Of a stretch of DNA of 64,000 nucleotides, positions 23,938 to 36,705 are shown one piece after another; the first letter of the stretch is position 1, and each line of letters opens with the position of its first letter. Source of the stretch: Pachypanchax playfairii (Eukaryota; Chordata; Actinopteri; Cyprinodontiformes; Aplocheilidae); the NCBI GenBank assembly GCA_006937955.1, contig SSNP01000145.1, forward strand, positions 633,356 through 697,355, written 5' to 3'. Under the pieces are notes generated by a model. It worked only from the letters and a program-made list of their open reading frames with translations. It was not told where the DNA came from and made no database searches. Made by a program: the position numbers and the translations under genes.

Positions 23938-26529
23938 CATGTAACTGTAAAGTGTTGAGTTATCTCCTTTACTTCAACTAAATTCTTTTAAATTTACCTA
24001 AAATTTCTGTCTTCTTGGCTTTATTTACATGTATGATGCCAGTAAATCTGTCCGAACCTCCCATAACGCAGCAGTAAATACATATATCACACCAAATAGC
24101 AAATACAATAGCAGAAACCCAGTTGAAATAAAATTTGAGTTCTGCAGCAGCTACATTCAAACAGAGATGAGCAGGTCTCGTCTCAATGAATCAACAGGAC
24201 ATCTAAACGTTTATCTCCTGGCGTCCACCTTTGTCACCTCCGAATCTGTCACTGTCACTGCCGTCACGCAGCTGGAGCTGCCAAGATCAGTAAAGCTGAT
24301 CTGATGATTTTATGAGACGATTAAATCTGATTATGTTGCACCAAGATTATACTGGGAGGCCCGGTCTGAAACCACACTCGGCCGCGGCGACTGCAATATT
24401 GATCTAATCAGCTGGCTGATTGTTTGGACTAGAGCGTAATCAAAGTAAAGGCTGTGAGGGAGGCTTCAACAAGCTGTGACCACAGGTGATGGTCGATTCA
24501 GCCCTCAGTCAACTCATACTCTCCTTTCATGTCCAGATGTTCAATCATAACATCTGCTGACATTTCATACCAACACCAACCCACATGCAGCTCAGCGTAG
24601 GAACGTATCACTACGTCCACACATCACAAACCCTCACACACATCCTCTATTTCTTACTTCTGAAACAACTGAGTTTCATTTAATCATTTTTTTATACTGA
24701 GATTTAAATTATTTTCATTGTGTGGCTTCATCAATAATTGCAATTTGCTTAATGTTTAATGCATGTGTTTGTCACGGAAGCATAAGTAAGTGCCCAAATA
24801 CTCACAGTACTGAAAACAGCTTTCATTCCTGCGACTCCGAGGTGGAAAATAAAGTTGTACAAATAACGTTGACTAAATGAAACCTGTGGGGAAACATCTG
24901 CAGCAGGAACTCAAGTCCTTTTTGTTACATCTGGTCCAAACGTTTCCTTTTTTAATCCTATTAATAATAAAAAAAAAACATCCTCTTTCTCATTTCTGGC
25001 AGTTTCCCTCGAAAGATGTTCTGGTTGTTTTTAATGCAAAAACTTGCATGATTATTGTCTAAGTCACAGACTCATGTGAGTGGATGTTTAAGATTAAAAA
25101 AAAGGAAAATGGAAAGAAACACCACAGTTTGGTTGGGGGGGTAATTCAATTTGGGTTTAACAAGTCTCCACCTTCAGCTCATCATGCCCAGCATACAAAT
25201 GTGTAACAGTTAGAGCAGCAGCTTCAGAGGAGAGATTATTGCTTCACAACCAAACACAGTGAAGTGAAGCTCCTCTTTAACATTCACATCATTTTATCTG
25301 AGCGCGTTCGGAATAGCGAGTGAATTTTTTTTTGATCTGCCTCTTCAAAACCGTCAGTGTTTGCAGGATGTACGTGACCGTGTGCTGAAGGGATTTGGAA
25401 AAACGCATGTGTGTAAGAGAGAGAGAGAGCAGGTGCATGAGTCTGCTAATGTGTTTTAAGAGCAGGAGGAAGAAGGAAACCTAATTATTTCTGTGATCAA
25501 AGCAATTATTAAGAAGAAAAAAACAGACTGACCCAAAAACGTCTCAGCTGGAAACCATCACAGCTCAATCTGCTGCAACCTATTAAAAGAGTTATTAAGC
25601 ATTCACGGCGCTCCGACTCCAACACTCATGCATGACAAAATTTGTGCATTTACAGAACCAATTGCATGCAAAATGTGAACTGGTTTATTTAAGACAATAC
25701 TCGTGTAGAGAATTCCAGCAAAGCATTGAAAACAGCAGAGGCCAACTAATGAAGACGTTTATACCTGGTAACAAGCAGTTACTGGACATCTGAACATACA
25801 TGTACATCGACTGATCAGCTGACTGGGTTTGTCTGCGACCACACCTGAGAACTCTACGCTGTTTAAAAAACAGACATCAGTGTTTGCATTACCAGGACAA
25901 GCCATCAGCTGGCCTCAGACCAGCTCCGGGTAATAAAACTGCCCCGGATCCTTCTCATGCAGGACAAATGTCTGTTTAACCTTTGACCTCCTGGCAGATG
26001 GTACAAATGACTCAAAAGGAGAACAGACTTGAAAATAGTTTTTATCCCCGGGCCATTAGAAGTCTGAACTACATTACATGAACAGTTGTATGAAAGAAAC
26101 TTTCTTCTCTTATTTGTAAACTTTAACTTATTTGCTGGTTTTGTACCCATTTTACCTTTATCCCCACTCCTGTGATGAAAGATTGAATTTTCCAGAAGAT
26201 ACTTATTTTGGATTTTTCTGTTCCATAAATTAAGAGTTTTTACTTTTTTCACGTCTAAATTAGACTTGAACAGCATCTACATGTATAAACAGAACACAGA
26301 AGTTGAACCTAACCACTCATTTACACTGGACGCGTCAGCGCAACGTAGCGTTTTCCTCACAAAATCAGTCGTGCATCCCTTCAGACGCGATCACTCGTGT
26401 AAAACACTCCATCCAGCTGGTGCCAGAAGATGTGATCTCATAAGTAGGTACACACAACAAAAAGCAGGGAGACAACAACATGCTGTGTCCTTTTATTTTG
26501 AAACGTCTGGGTTTTTTTACTTTTCACGA
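23938..26529. other. Intronic sequence; candidate conserved block near 24340-24470
   Basis: Mostly unremarkable. The stretch from about 24340 to 24470 (including GCAATATTGATCTAATCAGC) is repeat-free and less AT-rich than its surroundings, a weak hint of constraint. No exon was recognised. Confidence 0.3.
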
Positions 26530-26625
26530 ATGCCCAATTTCCTGTCTGGTTCAAACTAAATTGCTGAACTTGATGTGTGAAAATAGAACTGCAGCATAAC
26601 GGCTGCGACACTCCACTTCTAAAAC
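26530..26625 (+). repeat. Dispersed repeat shared with 61395-61515
   Basis: The block around TTTCCTGTCTGGTTCAAACT, CTAAATTGCTGAACTTGATG and CTGCGACACT matches the reverse complement of 61395-61515 with scattered substitutions. Element ends and class are not clear. Confidence 0.55.
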
Positions 26626-27784
26626 AAGACCGACCGACAGACAGACTGGCAGACCAACAGACAGAAAGACTGGCAGACCGACTGACAGACCGACCGACAT
26701 TACGACATACCGACCGACAAACAAGACCGACAAGACTGACCGACTGACAGACCAATAGACTGGTAGACTGACAGACAGACTGGCAGACCGACCAGCAGAC
26801 AAGACTGACCAACAGACAGACAGACAGACTGGCAGACCGACTGACAGACAGACTGGCAGACCGACTGACAGACAAGACCGACAAGACTGACAGACTGACA
26901 GACCAACAGACAGACAGACTGGCAGACTGACAGACCAACAGACAGACAGACTGGCAGACCGACCAGCAGACAAGACCGACCAACAGACAGACAGACTGGG
27001 AGACCGACTGACAGACAGACTGGCAGACCGACTGACAGACAAGACCGACCAACAGACAGAAAGACTGGCAGACCGACTGACAGACCGACCGACATTACGA
27101 CATACCGACCGACAAACAAGACCGACAAGACTGACCGACTGACAGACCAACAGACAGACAGACTGGCAGACCGACCAGCAGACAAGACCGACCAACAGAC
27201 AGACAGACTGGCAGACCGACCGACAGACAACTGGCAGACCGACAGACAGACAAGACCGACAAGACTGACAGACTGACAGACCAACAGACAGACAGACTGA
27301 CAGACAGACAGACCAACAGACAGACAGACTGGCAGACCGACCAGCAGACAAGACCGACCAACAGACAGACAGACTGGCAGACCGACCAACAGACAAGACC
27401 GACCAACAGACAGACAGACTGGGAGACCGACTGACAGACAGACTGGCAGACCGACTGACAGACAAGACCGACCAACAGACAGAAAGACTGGCAGACCGAC
27501 TGACAGACCGACCGACATTACGACATACCGACCGACAAACAAGACCGACAAGACTGACCGACTGACAGACTGACAGACCAACAGACAGACAGACTGGCAG
27601 ACCGACCAGCAGACAAGACCGACCAACAGACAGACAGACTGGCAGACCGACCAGCAGACAAGACCGACCAACAGACAGACAGACTGGGAGACCGACCAGC
27701 AGACAAGACCGACCAACAGACAGACAGACAGACTGGCAGACCGACAGACAGACCGACCGACCGACAGACAAGACCGACAAGACC

Positions 27785-27816
<32 letters not shown>

Positions 27817-28072
27817 TTACGACAGACTGACCAACAGACAGACTGACAGACCGACTGACAGACCGACTGACTGGCAGACCAACTGACCGACAGACAGACA
27901 GACAGACAGACATTACGACAGACTGACCGACAGACAGACTGGCAGACCGACTGACAGACAGATTGACAGACCGACAGACAGACACACAGACAGACAGACC
28001 GACGGACGGACGGACCGACCGACTGACAGATGGACCGACCGACAGACAGACAGACTGGCAGACCGACAGACC

Positions 28073-28107
<35 letters not shown>

Positions 28108-28108
28108 C
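26626..28108. repeat. (GACA)n-type tetranucleotide array with higher-order units
   Basis: About 1.5 kb built from GACA/CAGA tetramers with recurrent variants (CTGG, CCGA, AAGA). A marker block, ATTACGACATACCGACCGAC, recurs near 26699, 27094 and 27517, giving higher-order units of roughly 395-425 bp; a variant ATTACGACAGACTGACC recurs near 27817 and 27911. All frames stay open because a 4-bp repeat rarely makes stops, so open frames of up to 490 codons here are artefacts. GACA/GATA arrays are known in fish and reptile genomes, sometimes on sex chromosomes; nothing here shows that. The right end (27853 on) is repeated after the gap. Confidence 0.95.
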
Positions 28109-30362
28109 TGTCCATTTTCCCAAATGCTTGATTGTTATTCTCGCTGCCAAGAGTTGCACAACTACTTATCAAACGATTTATGGGTCAAAGGTCAAAGTTG
28201 GTTTGAATCACCTTTCTGTCTTGATACATAAAAACTGGCAATGCATTTGGCTTTTAATAAAACTCAGTCAACTTCTAACAGACATAACATAATATTGGAA
28301 GGTATAAACGTGGCGATATCTAGCATTAATAAATATTGTCAAAAGGTTGTATTATTTGATTGGCTGAAACTTGAAAAGTTTTCTCAACAGTGAATGGAAG
28401 GCTGGACTGCCAACACCTAAAACATGTATTTCTGTGTCAGCTATCACAGCTGTGTGTTCAATCAGTCACAAGAACCAGATTTTATTTTATTCATAACACG
28501 CTCTGTAACCCGTGCTGCTTAGAGCTGATGTACAGAGAGAATACAGCACATGGATATGGAAGTCATAAATCACAAAAACAATTTCAGTTTATGAGCTATT
28601 GTTAAAACCAGGATTATATTCCAAACCTTTATTCTGGAAAACCTGCAGCGATATTAGCTGATACCTTTATTTAAATTGTTCCATTGTTTTAATCAATGAG
28701 CAGCAGAAAAAAACAACAACAAAAACAAGTTTTATTCTAGAGTTTAATATCGGGAAATCCGCCTCAAGGTGTTGTGAATAAATTCATTTAAGATGTGTTA
28801 TTTCATATATTGCCCGATTATTTGAAATGTTAGTTATTTTAAAGGTTTTACTGTGTTAAAAACTCCATCGACAGTAATCTTATGAACTCGTGTACGAGCT
28901 CAGTGACGCACGAGTGTATTGAACATTTTCCCGGTTACTAACTGATGTCTGCGTATTTAATTAAGCCTTTTAGTGACTGTATGAACGAGGAAAACTTTCA
29001 ACCTTCAGAACACCTCCACGGCTTGCTGACTGCACGACCGAGGCCACCACCTTTTATCTCGTCTATTCCCATGACAACCGGACTTTCTTTTCTCTGCGTC
29101 CTCCCAGCAAACTGCAAACCTTTACAGCTGCTTTTTATGTACTAAAGCATACAATCCCACCTTGTGTTGTCCTGATTTCTTTTTTCTTTATTCACTTGCA
29201 GAGCCTGGGAGAGCTCTGTCTTCCAAGCAAAACATCTCAAAGTAAATACCTCTAATTTGCATGGCAAGAAAAGTGGCTTTTTCCCCACTTCCATTAGAGC
29301 TGTGCGTATCTCTGCTGAATAACAATTAGACTGAGCTTCACAGACACACAGGAAAAGTCTTCTTTAAGTGTTTTGATTTTTCTTTTTCTGCACGTCAAAC
29401 TTTAGTTGTTATTATTCCTCGGCTGATATTTCAAACGATAAAGTCCCATCAGCTAGGCATCAGTCATGTGCTGTTTGTTCTGAAAGGAAACATGAGACAA
29501 ACCAAGATTTCAACATAACAAAGTGGAAAAAGAACATCTTGGGACGCGCGTTTGTGTCTTTTAAACACCTTGAGAAAACAACGTGTTTCTGATGTTGACT
29601 GGACCGACATGAATCTGAAAACTGCAATCCAAAAATAAACAACCAATCGCATCTTTTTATAGCTAAAAGGCTATTTCATTTGGTAAAATTAACCTAAATA
29701 ATACATTTTTAAATAGTGGAATAAATAATCCTCTAGCTGTCAGAATAAACAAAGATCAGATACTCATTTGTAGCTCTGTGTTTCCCATTTCTGTTAATTC
29801 ATCTGCATTTTCTGTCATACTTTTATTGTGAAAAATCAGCTACCGTTTAATGAAAGCTTGTGTGTCTGTGTGTTACATGATGACTGCACTTTAATTAAAG
29901 AGAAAAAATAAATCTTTAGTGATGCTGAAACTGAATATTTATCCATCATGTCTGGAGACAAGATAAAAAATACAGTTTAACAAAGTTTGAATGATGCATG
30001 ATCACTAGATCTAAGACCCATTTTACTGTCTACTGACATTATGGATCTTTATGGCTTTTATTATGATAAATGTTTATGCAGTCCGGGTACATTTTGAATT
30101 CTGTGCTAAATTTGAAGGATTTTCCGCAAAGTTTTACTGCTAAACAACCTGATCTGACAAACACAATATGATGCTCCTCTTTAATTTGAAAAGATAAAAT
30201 AGTTTTACCACATTCTTTTACATTTTAAGACTCACAAATTCTTAAAATCCATAAACATGACACACAAAAGGTGCACAATTTTATATATACTGTTTAAAAT
30301 AAAAACCGAATGATTAAAGCAGCGTGTGTGAGGATCAATATTAATAACAGGCTCAAAACTCA
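28109..30362. other. Unique intronic sequence, first copy
   Basis: No recognised transposon or exon. The block near 29195-29340 (with CTCTAATTTGCATGGCAAG, containing an octamer-like ATTTGCAT) is repeat-free and may be a conserved noncoding element; this is only a guess from appearance. Confidence 0.35.
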
Positions 30363-30365
30363 TAA

Positions 30366-30943
30366 CGCCGGGCTCACACTGCATCCTGATCCGGTCCGGT
30401 GCGGCCCCCCGCAGGTATTCCGTTAGATTAAAATCCCTTTTGAAGGCTCACATTAGCTCCGCGCGGTGCGGGTCCGGTTACAGGGGCCGTACGGCACAAC
30501 GGAAAGAATCCGCAAAATTCTATTTTTTCCGGACGCCGGAGAGGATCCGCGTCAAGTTTGATGAAATCTGACGAGCTATACAGGAAGTGTGGCTTGTATA
30601 TCCGGTGTTTTTTCAAAATAAACGAGTGTACAAACAATTGTAACTTGACTCTTCATTTTAGACAGCACACGCGCTAATAGGAAATGTAAACATTACATCA
30701 CACCCGGTGACACAGGGTCCCGAAAGCCTGCAGCACAACACATTTTCACACATTTGCTAAATAATGGACGTGTTCTCGACAAAACGATAACCCACGTGAA
30801 CTTCTGTTCTCGCGGGTGCCGTTTCCGCACCCAGCACCGGCGCTGGCCGCACTCCCTATCTGGAGCACATGTGAGTGGTAGCTTGCAGAAAAACCGCACC
30901 GAATCCGGACCGAAGCTGTTCCGTAGGAAGTGTGAGCCCGGCG
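30366..30943. mobile_element. PIF/Harbinger-like MITE, 578 bp, first copy
   Basis: The ends CGCCGGGCTCACACT and AGTGTGAGCCCGGCG are perfect complements, and inverted similarity continues (CCGGTCCGG and CCGGACCG). Flanks are TAA on both sides (30363-30365, 30944-30946), matching the 3-bp TWA target preference of PIF/Harbinger transposons. It is notably GC-rich compared with its surroundings and encodes no transposase; the small open frames inside are chance. Confidence 0.8.
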
Positions 30944-31141
30944 TAAGAAATTAATCATAAAATTATTTTGTTTTTTTTAAAGTAAACGTTTTGTCTAATT
31001 CTTTAACAAACAAAAAAAGCTACTCAGATCACTAGTGATGACGTCATCTCTCAAAAGAATGATTTTAAATGATCTAATGCAACATTACAAGAAGCTCAAA
31101 GTAAAATAAATAAGTTAATCAGTTTAACTGATTACCCCCCC

Positions 31142-31151
31142 NNNNNNNNNN
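31142..31151. other. Assembly gap (10 Ns)
   Basis: Exactly ten undetermined bases between the two copies of the 3289-bp segment. A round-number gap suggests a placeholder joining two contigs and not a measured distance. Confidence 0.99.
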
Positions 31152-31371
31152 GACTGACAGACCGACTGACTGGCAGACCAACTGACCGACAGACAGACAG
31201 ACAGACAGACATTACGACAGACTGACCGACAGACAGACTGGCAGACCGACTGACAGACAGATTGACAGACCGACAGACAGACACACAGACAGACAGACCG
31301 ACGGACGGACGGACCGACCGACTGACAGATGGACCGACCGACAGACAGACAGACTGGCAGACCGACAGACC

Positions 31372-31406
<35 letters not shown>

Positions 31407-34400
31407 CTGTCCATTTTCCCAAATGCTTGATTGTTATTCTCGCTGCCAAGAGTTGCACAACTACTTATCAAACGATTTATGGGTCAAAGGTCAAAGTTGG
31501 TTTGAATCACCTTTCTGTCTTGATACATAAAAACTGGCAATGCATTTGGCTTTTAATAAAACTCAGTCAACTTCTAACAGACATAACATAATATTGGAAG
31601 GTATAAACGTGGCGATATCTAGCATTAATAAATATTGTCAAAAGGTTGTATTATTTGATTGGCTGAAACTTGAAAAGTTTTCTCAACAGTGAATGGAAGG
31701 CTGGACTGCCAACACCTAAAACATGTATTTCTGTGTCAGCTATCACAGCTGTGTGTTCAATCAGTCACAAGAACCAGATTTTATTTTATTCATAACACGC
31801 TCTGTAACCCGTGCTGCTTAGAGCTGATGTACAGAGAGAATACAGCACATGGATATGGAAGTCATAAATCACAAAAACAATTTCAGTTTATGAGCTATTG
31901 TTAAAACCAGGATTATATTCCAAACCTTTATTCTGGAAAACCTGCAGCGATATTAGCTGATACCTTTATTTAAATTGTTCCATTGTTTTAATCAATGAGC
32001 AGCAGAAAAAAACAACAACAAAAACAAGTTTTATTCTAGAGTTTAATATCGGGAAATCCGCCTCAAGGTGTTGTGAATAAATTCATTTAAGATGTGTTAT
32101 TTCATATATTGCCCGATTATTTGAAATGTTAGTTATTTTAAAGGTTTTACTGTGTTAAAAACTCCATCGACAGTAATCTTATGAACTCGTGTACGAGCTC
32201 AGTGACGCACGAGTGTATTGAACATTTTCCCGGTTACTAACTGATGTCTGCGTATTTAATTAAGCCTTTTAGTGACTGTATGAACGAGGAAAACTTTCAA
32301 CCTTCAGAACACCTCCACGGCTTGCTGACTGCACGACCGAGGCCACCACCTTTTATCTCGTCTATTCCCATGACAACCGGACTTTCTTTTCTCTGCGTCC
32401 TCCCAGCAAACTGCAAACCTTTACAGCTGCTTTTTATGTACTAAAGCATACAATCCCACCTTGTGTTGTCCTGATTTCTTTTTTCTTTATTCACTTGCAG
32501 AGCCTGGGAGAGCTCTGTCTTCCAAGCAAAACATCTCAAAGTAAATACCTCTAATTTGCATGGCAAGAAAAGTGGCTTTTTCCCCACTTCCATTAGAGCT
32601 GTGCGTATCTCTGCTGAATAACAATTAGACTGAGCTTCACAGACACACAGGAAAAGTCTTCTTTAAGTGTTTTGATTTTTCTTTTTCTGCACGTCAAACT
32701 TTAGTTGTTATTATTCCTCGGCTGATATTTCAAACGATAAAGTCCCATCAGCTAGGCATCAGTCATGTGCTGTTTGTTCTGAAAGGAAACATGAGACAAA
32801 CCAAGATTTCAACATAACAAAGTGGAAAAAGAACATCTTGGGACGCGCGTTTGTGTCTTTTAAACACCTTGAGAAAACAACGTGTTTCTGATGTTGACTG
32901 GACCGACATGAATCTGAAAACTGCAATCCAAAAATAAACAACCAATCGCATCTTTTTATAGCTAAAAGGCTATTTCATTTGGTAAAATTAACCTAAATAA
33001 TACATTTTTAAATAGTGGAATAAATAATCCTCTAGCTGTCAGAATAAACAAAGATCAGATACTCATTTGTAGCTCTGTGTTTCCCATTTCTGTTAATTCA
33101 TCTGCATTTTCTGTCATACTTTTATTGTGAAAAATCAGCTACCGTTTAATGAAAGCTTGTGTGTCTGTGTGTTACATGATGACTGCACTTTAATTAAAGA
33201 GAAAAAATAAATCTTTAGTGATGCTGAAACTGAATATTTATCCATCATGTCTGGAGACAAGATAAAAAATACAGTTTAACAAAGTTTGAATGATGCATGA
33301 TCACTAGATCTAAGACCCATTTTACTGTCTACTGACATTATGGATCTTTATGGCTTTTATTATGATAAATGTTTATGCAGTCCGGGTACATTTTGAATTC
33401 TGTGCTAAATTTGAAGGATTTTCCGCAAAGTTTTACTGCTAAACAACCTGATCTGACAAACACAATATGATGCTCCTCTTTAATTTGAAAAGATAAAATA
33501 GTTTTACCACATTCTTTTACATTTTAAGACTCACAAATTCTTAAAATCCATAAACATGACACACAAAAGGTGCACAATTTTATATATACTGTTTAAAATA
33601 AAAACCGAATGATTAAAGCAGCGTGTGTGAGGATCAATATTAATAACAGGCTCAAAACTCATAACGCCGGGCTCACACTGCATCCTGATCCGGTCCGGTG
33701 CGGCCCCCCGCAGGTATTCCGTTAGATTAAAATCCCTTTTGAAGGCTCACATTAGCTCCGCGCGGTGCGGGTCCGGTTACAGGGGCCGTACGGCACAACG
33801 GAAAGAATCCGCAAAATTCTATTTTTTCCGGACGCCGGAGAGGATCCGCGTCAAGTTTGATGAAATCTGACGAGCTATACAGGAAGTGTGGCTTGTATAT
33901 CCGGTGTTTTTTCAAAATAAACGAGTGTACAAACAATTGTAACTTGACTCTTCATTTTAGACAGCACACGCGCTAATAGGAAATGTAAACATTACATCAC
34001 ACCCGGTGACACAGGGTCCCGAAAGCCTGCAGCACAACACATTTTCACACATTTGCTAAATAATGGACGTGTTCTCGACAAAACGATAACCCACGTGAAC
34101 TTCTGTTCTCGCGGGTGCCGTTTCCGCACCCAGCACCGGCGCTGGCCGCACTCCCTATCTGGAGCACATGTGAGTGGTAGCTTGCAGAAAAACCGCACCG
34201 AATCCGGACCGAAGCTGTTCCGTAGGAAGTGTGAGCCCGGCGTAAGAAATTAATCATAAAATTATTTTGTTTTTTTTAAAGTAAACGTTTTGTCTAATTC
34301 TTTAACAAACAAAAAAAGCTACTCAGATCACTAGTGATGACGTCATCTCTCAAAAGAATGATTTTAAATGATCTAATGCAACATTACAAGAAGCTCAAAG

Positions 34401-34440
34401 TAAAATAAATAAGTTAATCAGTTTAACTGATTACCCCCCC
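31152..34440. repeat. Second copy of the 3289-bp segment (right of the gap)
   Basis: Matches 27853-31141 throughout. It opens in the middle of the GACA array (31152-31407), continues through the same unique sequence and ends with the same C-run, after which new sequence (TCCCCC repeats) begins. Probably the start of the right-hand contig and not a second genomic copy. Confidence 0.95.
33665..34242. mobile_element. PIF/Harbinger-like MITE, second (probably artefactual) copy
   Basis: Same as the element at 30366-30943, at the constant offset of 3299, with the same TAA flanks. It should be counted once if the duplication is an assembly error. Confidence 0.8.
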
Positions 34441-34465
34441 TCCCCCTCCCCCTCACCTCCCCCAC
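34434..34465 (+). repeat. (TCCCCC)n C-rich tract
   Basis: A run of seven C followed by TCCCCC units and CACCTCCCCCACC. This low-complexity tract coincides with where the left contig broke off at 31141. Confidence 0.9.
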
Positions 34466-36705
34466 CAAAAGCTTTTTGAGGAGAAAAACAACTGGATCTA
34501 ACCTGGGAACATTTTAAATCGACCTATTAAGTAATAACAGCTGGATTCTCGTCTACTTTAAGTGTTCATCCTCATTGTAGGTTATAAGGGCAGCCGTAGC
34601 AGAACAGCAGTTTTGTTAATTAACTGCCATTTTAGAAAGTCAATCTAATTGCTTTTTGGTCACTAAGTTAATAGTCTGAACTACTAAAGAGGATCTGCAC
34701 TGCTGACATATTACTTAATCACACGGACTGTTCACTTATCAACAGCTCTTTATATGGAATCTCCTATTGACCAACAATTACTTTAATCTATGTTGTGAAG
34801 ACACTAAATATTTAATATAAATAAACCCTTTTAAAGCAATAAATGTTATACTCTTTGAGGCAGTTTTGACTGATTAGAATTATTAATACTTTTTAATACT
34901 TAAAAATGTGACCTAAGAAGGTAGCACACTTCAGCTAAACCCTTATTAGCTACGTCTGATTTATTCACAAATGAAAATGTGAGTAGATCATTTGAACAGA
35001 CTTTCCTCTCCACAACGCGGTGAAGTTGCTCTTGGTCTAAATCGAGAAAAATATGATTAAAGTCAGTTTGCTTGGTGAAATAAAAGCTTTCATGTGATTA
35101 TGGAAAAGAAAAAAGTCAGCCGTCAGAACAGTGACAATGACAGCACGTCTAATTCTCAAGCTAAATATATTCACTGTTATATATTCAGATTTTGTTGCTG
35201 TTAATCTGAAAAAAAAAAAAAAAGAGTAACGTGGAAAATACAAGACACACAATAACATGGCAGGAAAAAAATAAAACATGCAACTAGAAATAATAGAGCG
35301 CTGACATTTACAGGTGTCATAGTAACACAGCAACATGAAGGTAGAGGAACAAATAAGAACATGCAATCATCATCTTGTCCACCACAGATCGCTGCTCCAT
35401 CCAACACACACTGCAAGCAACAGTAAGAACAAGCTGAATCGGAGCTGAGAATTATATAAAAAAATGTATTAACGTAAATGTCTAAAGTTGTATTTCATTC
35501 AGACATTATGTAATTAATTTATTACAATTTAAAAATTAGACAGTAGTTGTTTAAATATGAATATAAATAATAATATAAAGACAGTAATAATATAAATAAG
35601 TTTATAAAGTATAAACATAACGGCTTTACCTACGGAAGAAAATTAGTGCCAAGACAATAAAAAAAACTAATCCGTATCAGGTTGAATAAGAAAAGTTTAT
35701 TTTAACCTTTAGAGTATGAACAATATTGATAAATGTATTTGGTCTGTTTTGTTTTTGAGTTAGTTGTGGTCTGTTTTTGTTGTCTCTTTGTTGTCTTTGT
35801 CTCTCTGCCTGTCGACTCCGCCTCCTGAATCAGATATAGTCAGTCGCGCCATAGCAATAAAGCGCACCATACAACAGAAGGGGTGAATTCAACCCTAACT
35901 GTTGTAAGAATAAATCTGTCCTGACATAAAAAGGCACCCACAATTCTGTTTGCCAAATACATCAGAACAGGACAGGTACAAAAAAATAAATAAATAAAAA
36001 GGAAAAAAAAAGTTTACTGTTTCTATTTTCAAATAAAGTTTTATTTTCAAATTCTTCATTATAGTGTTCAATACTGCCAAGTGATTAAACTATAAAAATA
36101 TACAATGATAACAGTAACATTTTTGTTGTTAGGTGATATGTGTGTTGCATTAATGTGAAAACACTGAAAATAAATTATTCTAATACATTTATTGTTTGAA
36201 CAAAATACTTTATATGGTTCTATGTTAATTTTACACCAATAAGTTTCCATAGTCAACAGACTTTAAGTCTAAGATTTTTATGAATTTTAGCTAAATATTT
36301 TTTATGGTATTAGTCTGTAATAATCGACTCTTAAAACTGATATTTCCAGAACCAAAATGTTTTTTTTTTATTATTATTTTTGGTGTTGGATGTCAGAGCT
36401 AATTTTAAACTGTGCGTTTTTAATTTCTGAACATCAACCTTTCTCTCTGCCTTAAAGCAACAAAAATCAAGTTTCTTCACCGTCAAACTCGTCAGCACAT
36501 AATACACAATCCACAGTAAAGGCCACGGGAGGCTGCCAATCATCTCAGTGTTTGCTGCAAATGTTAAAAGCACTTACTCTAATTTCAGGAAATGAAGGCG
36601 GTAGTGTGTTGTTGATGTGCATAAAATGCTTTTAATGAGCATTTGACTCAAGTGGCATAAGATAAGACTTTAAAAAAAAAAAAAAAGAGATAAGAATCAG
36701 TCTCT
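34466..36705. other. AT-rich intronic sequence without a recognised element
   Basis: Long AT-rich stretches (35450-35620, 36060-36300) with chance open frames; nothing recognised. Confidence 0.4.

Larger units (their letters stand above)
27853..31141. repeat. First copy of a 3289-bp duplicated segment (left of the gap)
   Basis: This interval reappears at 31152-34440 with a constant offset of 3299. Everywhere I compared, including the irregular GACA units, the Harbinger-like MITE and the final run of seven C, the copies agreed base for base. It ends at a C-run directly abutting ten Ns. The pattern is that of a contig end overlapping the next contig's start. Confidence 0.95.

Noticed and set aside
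26438..28172. Open frames of 126 to 490 codons rich in Ser, Val, Cys and Leu
   Set aside because: They are translations of the GACA tetranucleotide array; overlapping frames are open on the minus strand and the peptide simply repeats with the DNA period.
30428..30958. Several 66-70 codon frames in GC-rich sequence
   Set aside because: They lie inside the Harbinger-like MITE and overlap on both strands without domain similarity.
27853..34440. A genuine recent tandem duplication
   Set aside because: Complete identity where compared, a placeholder gap of ten Ns exactly between the copies and contig ends in low-complexity sequence favour an assembly overlap; it cannot be fully excluded without reads.
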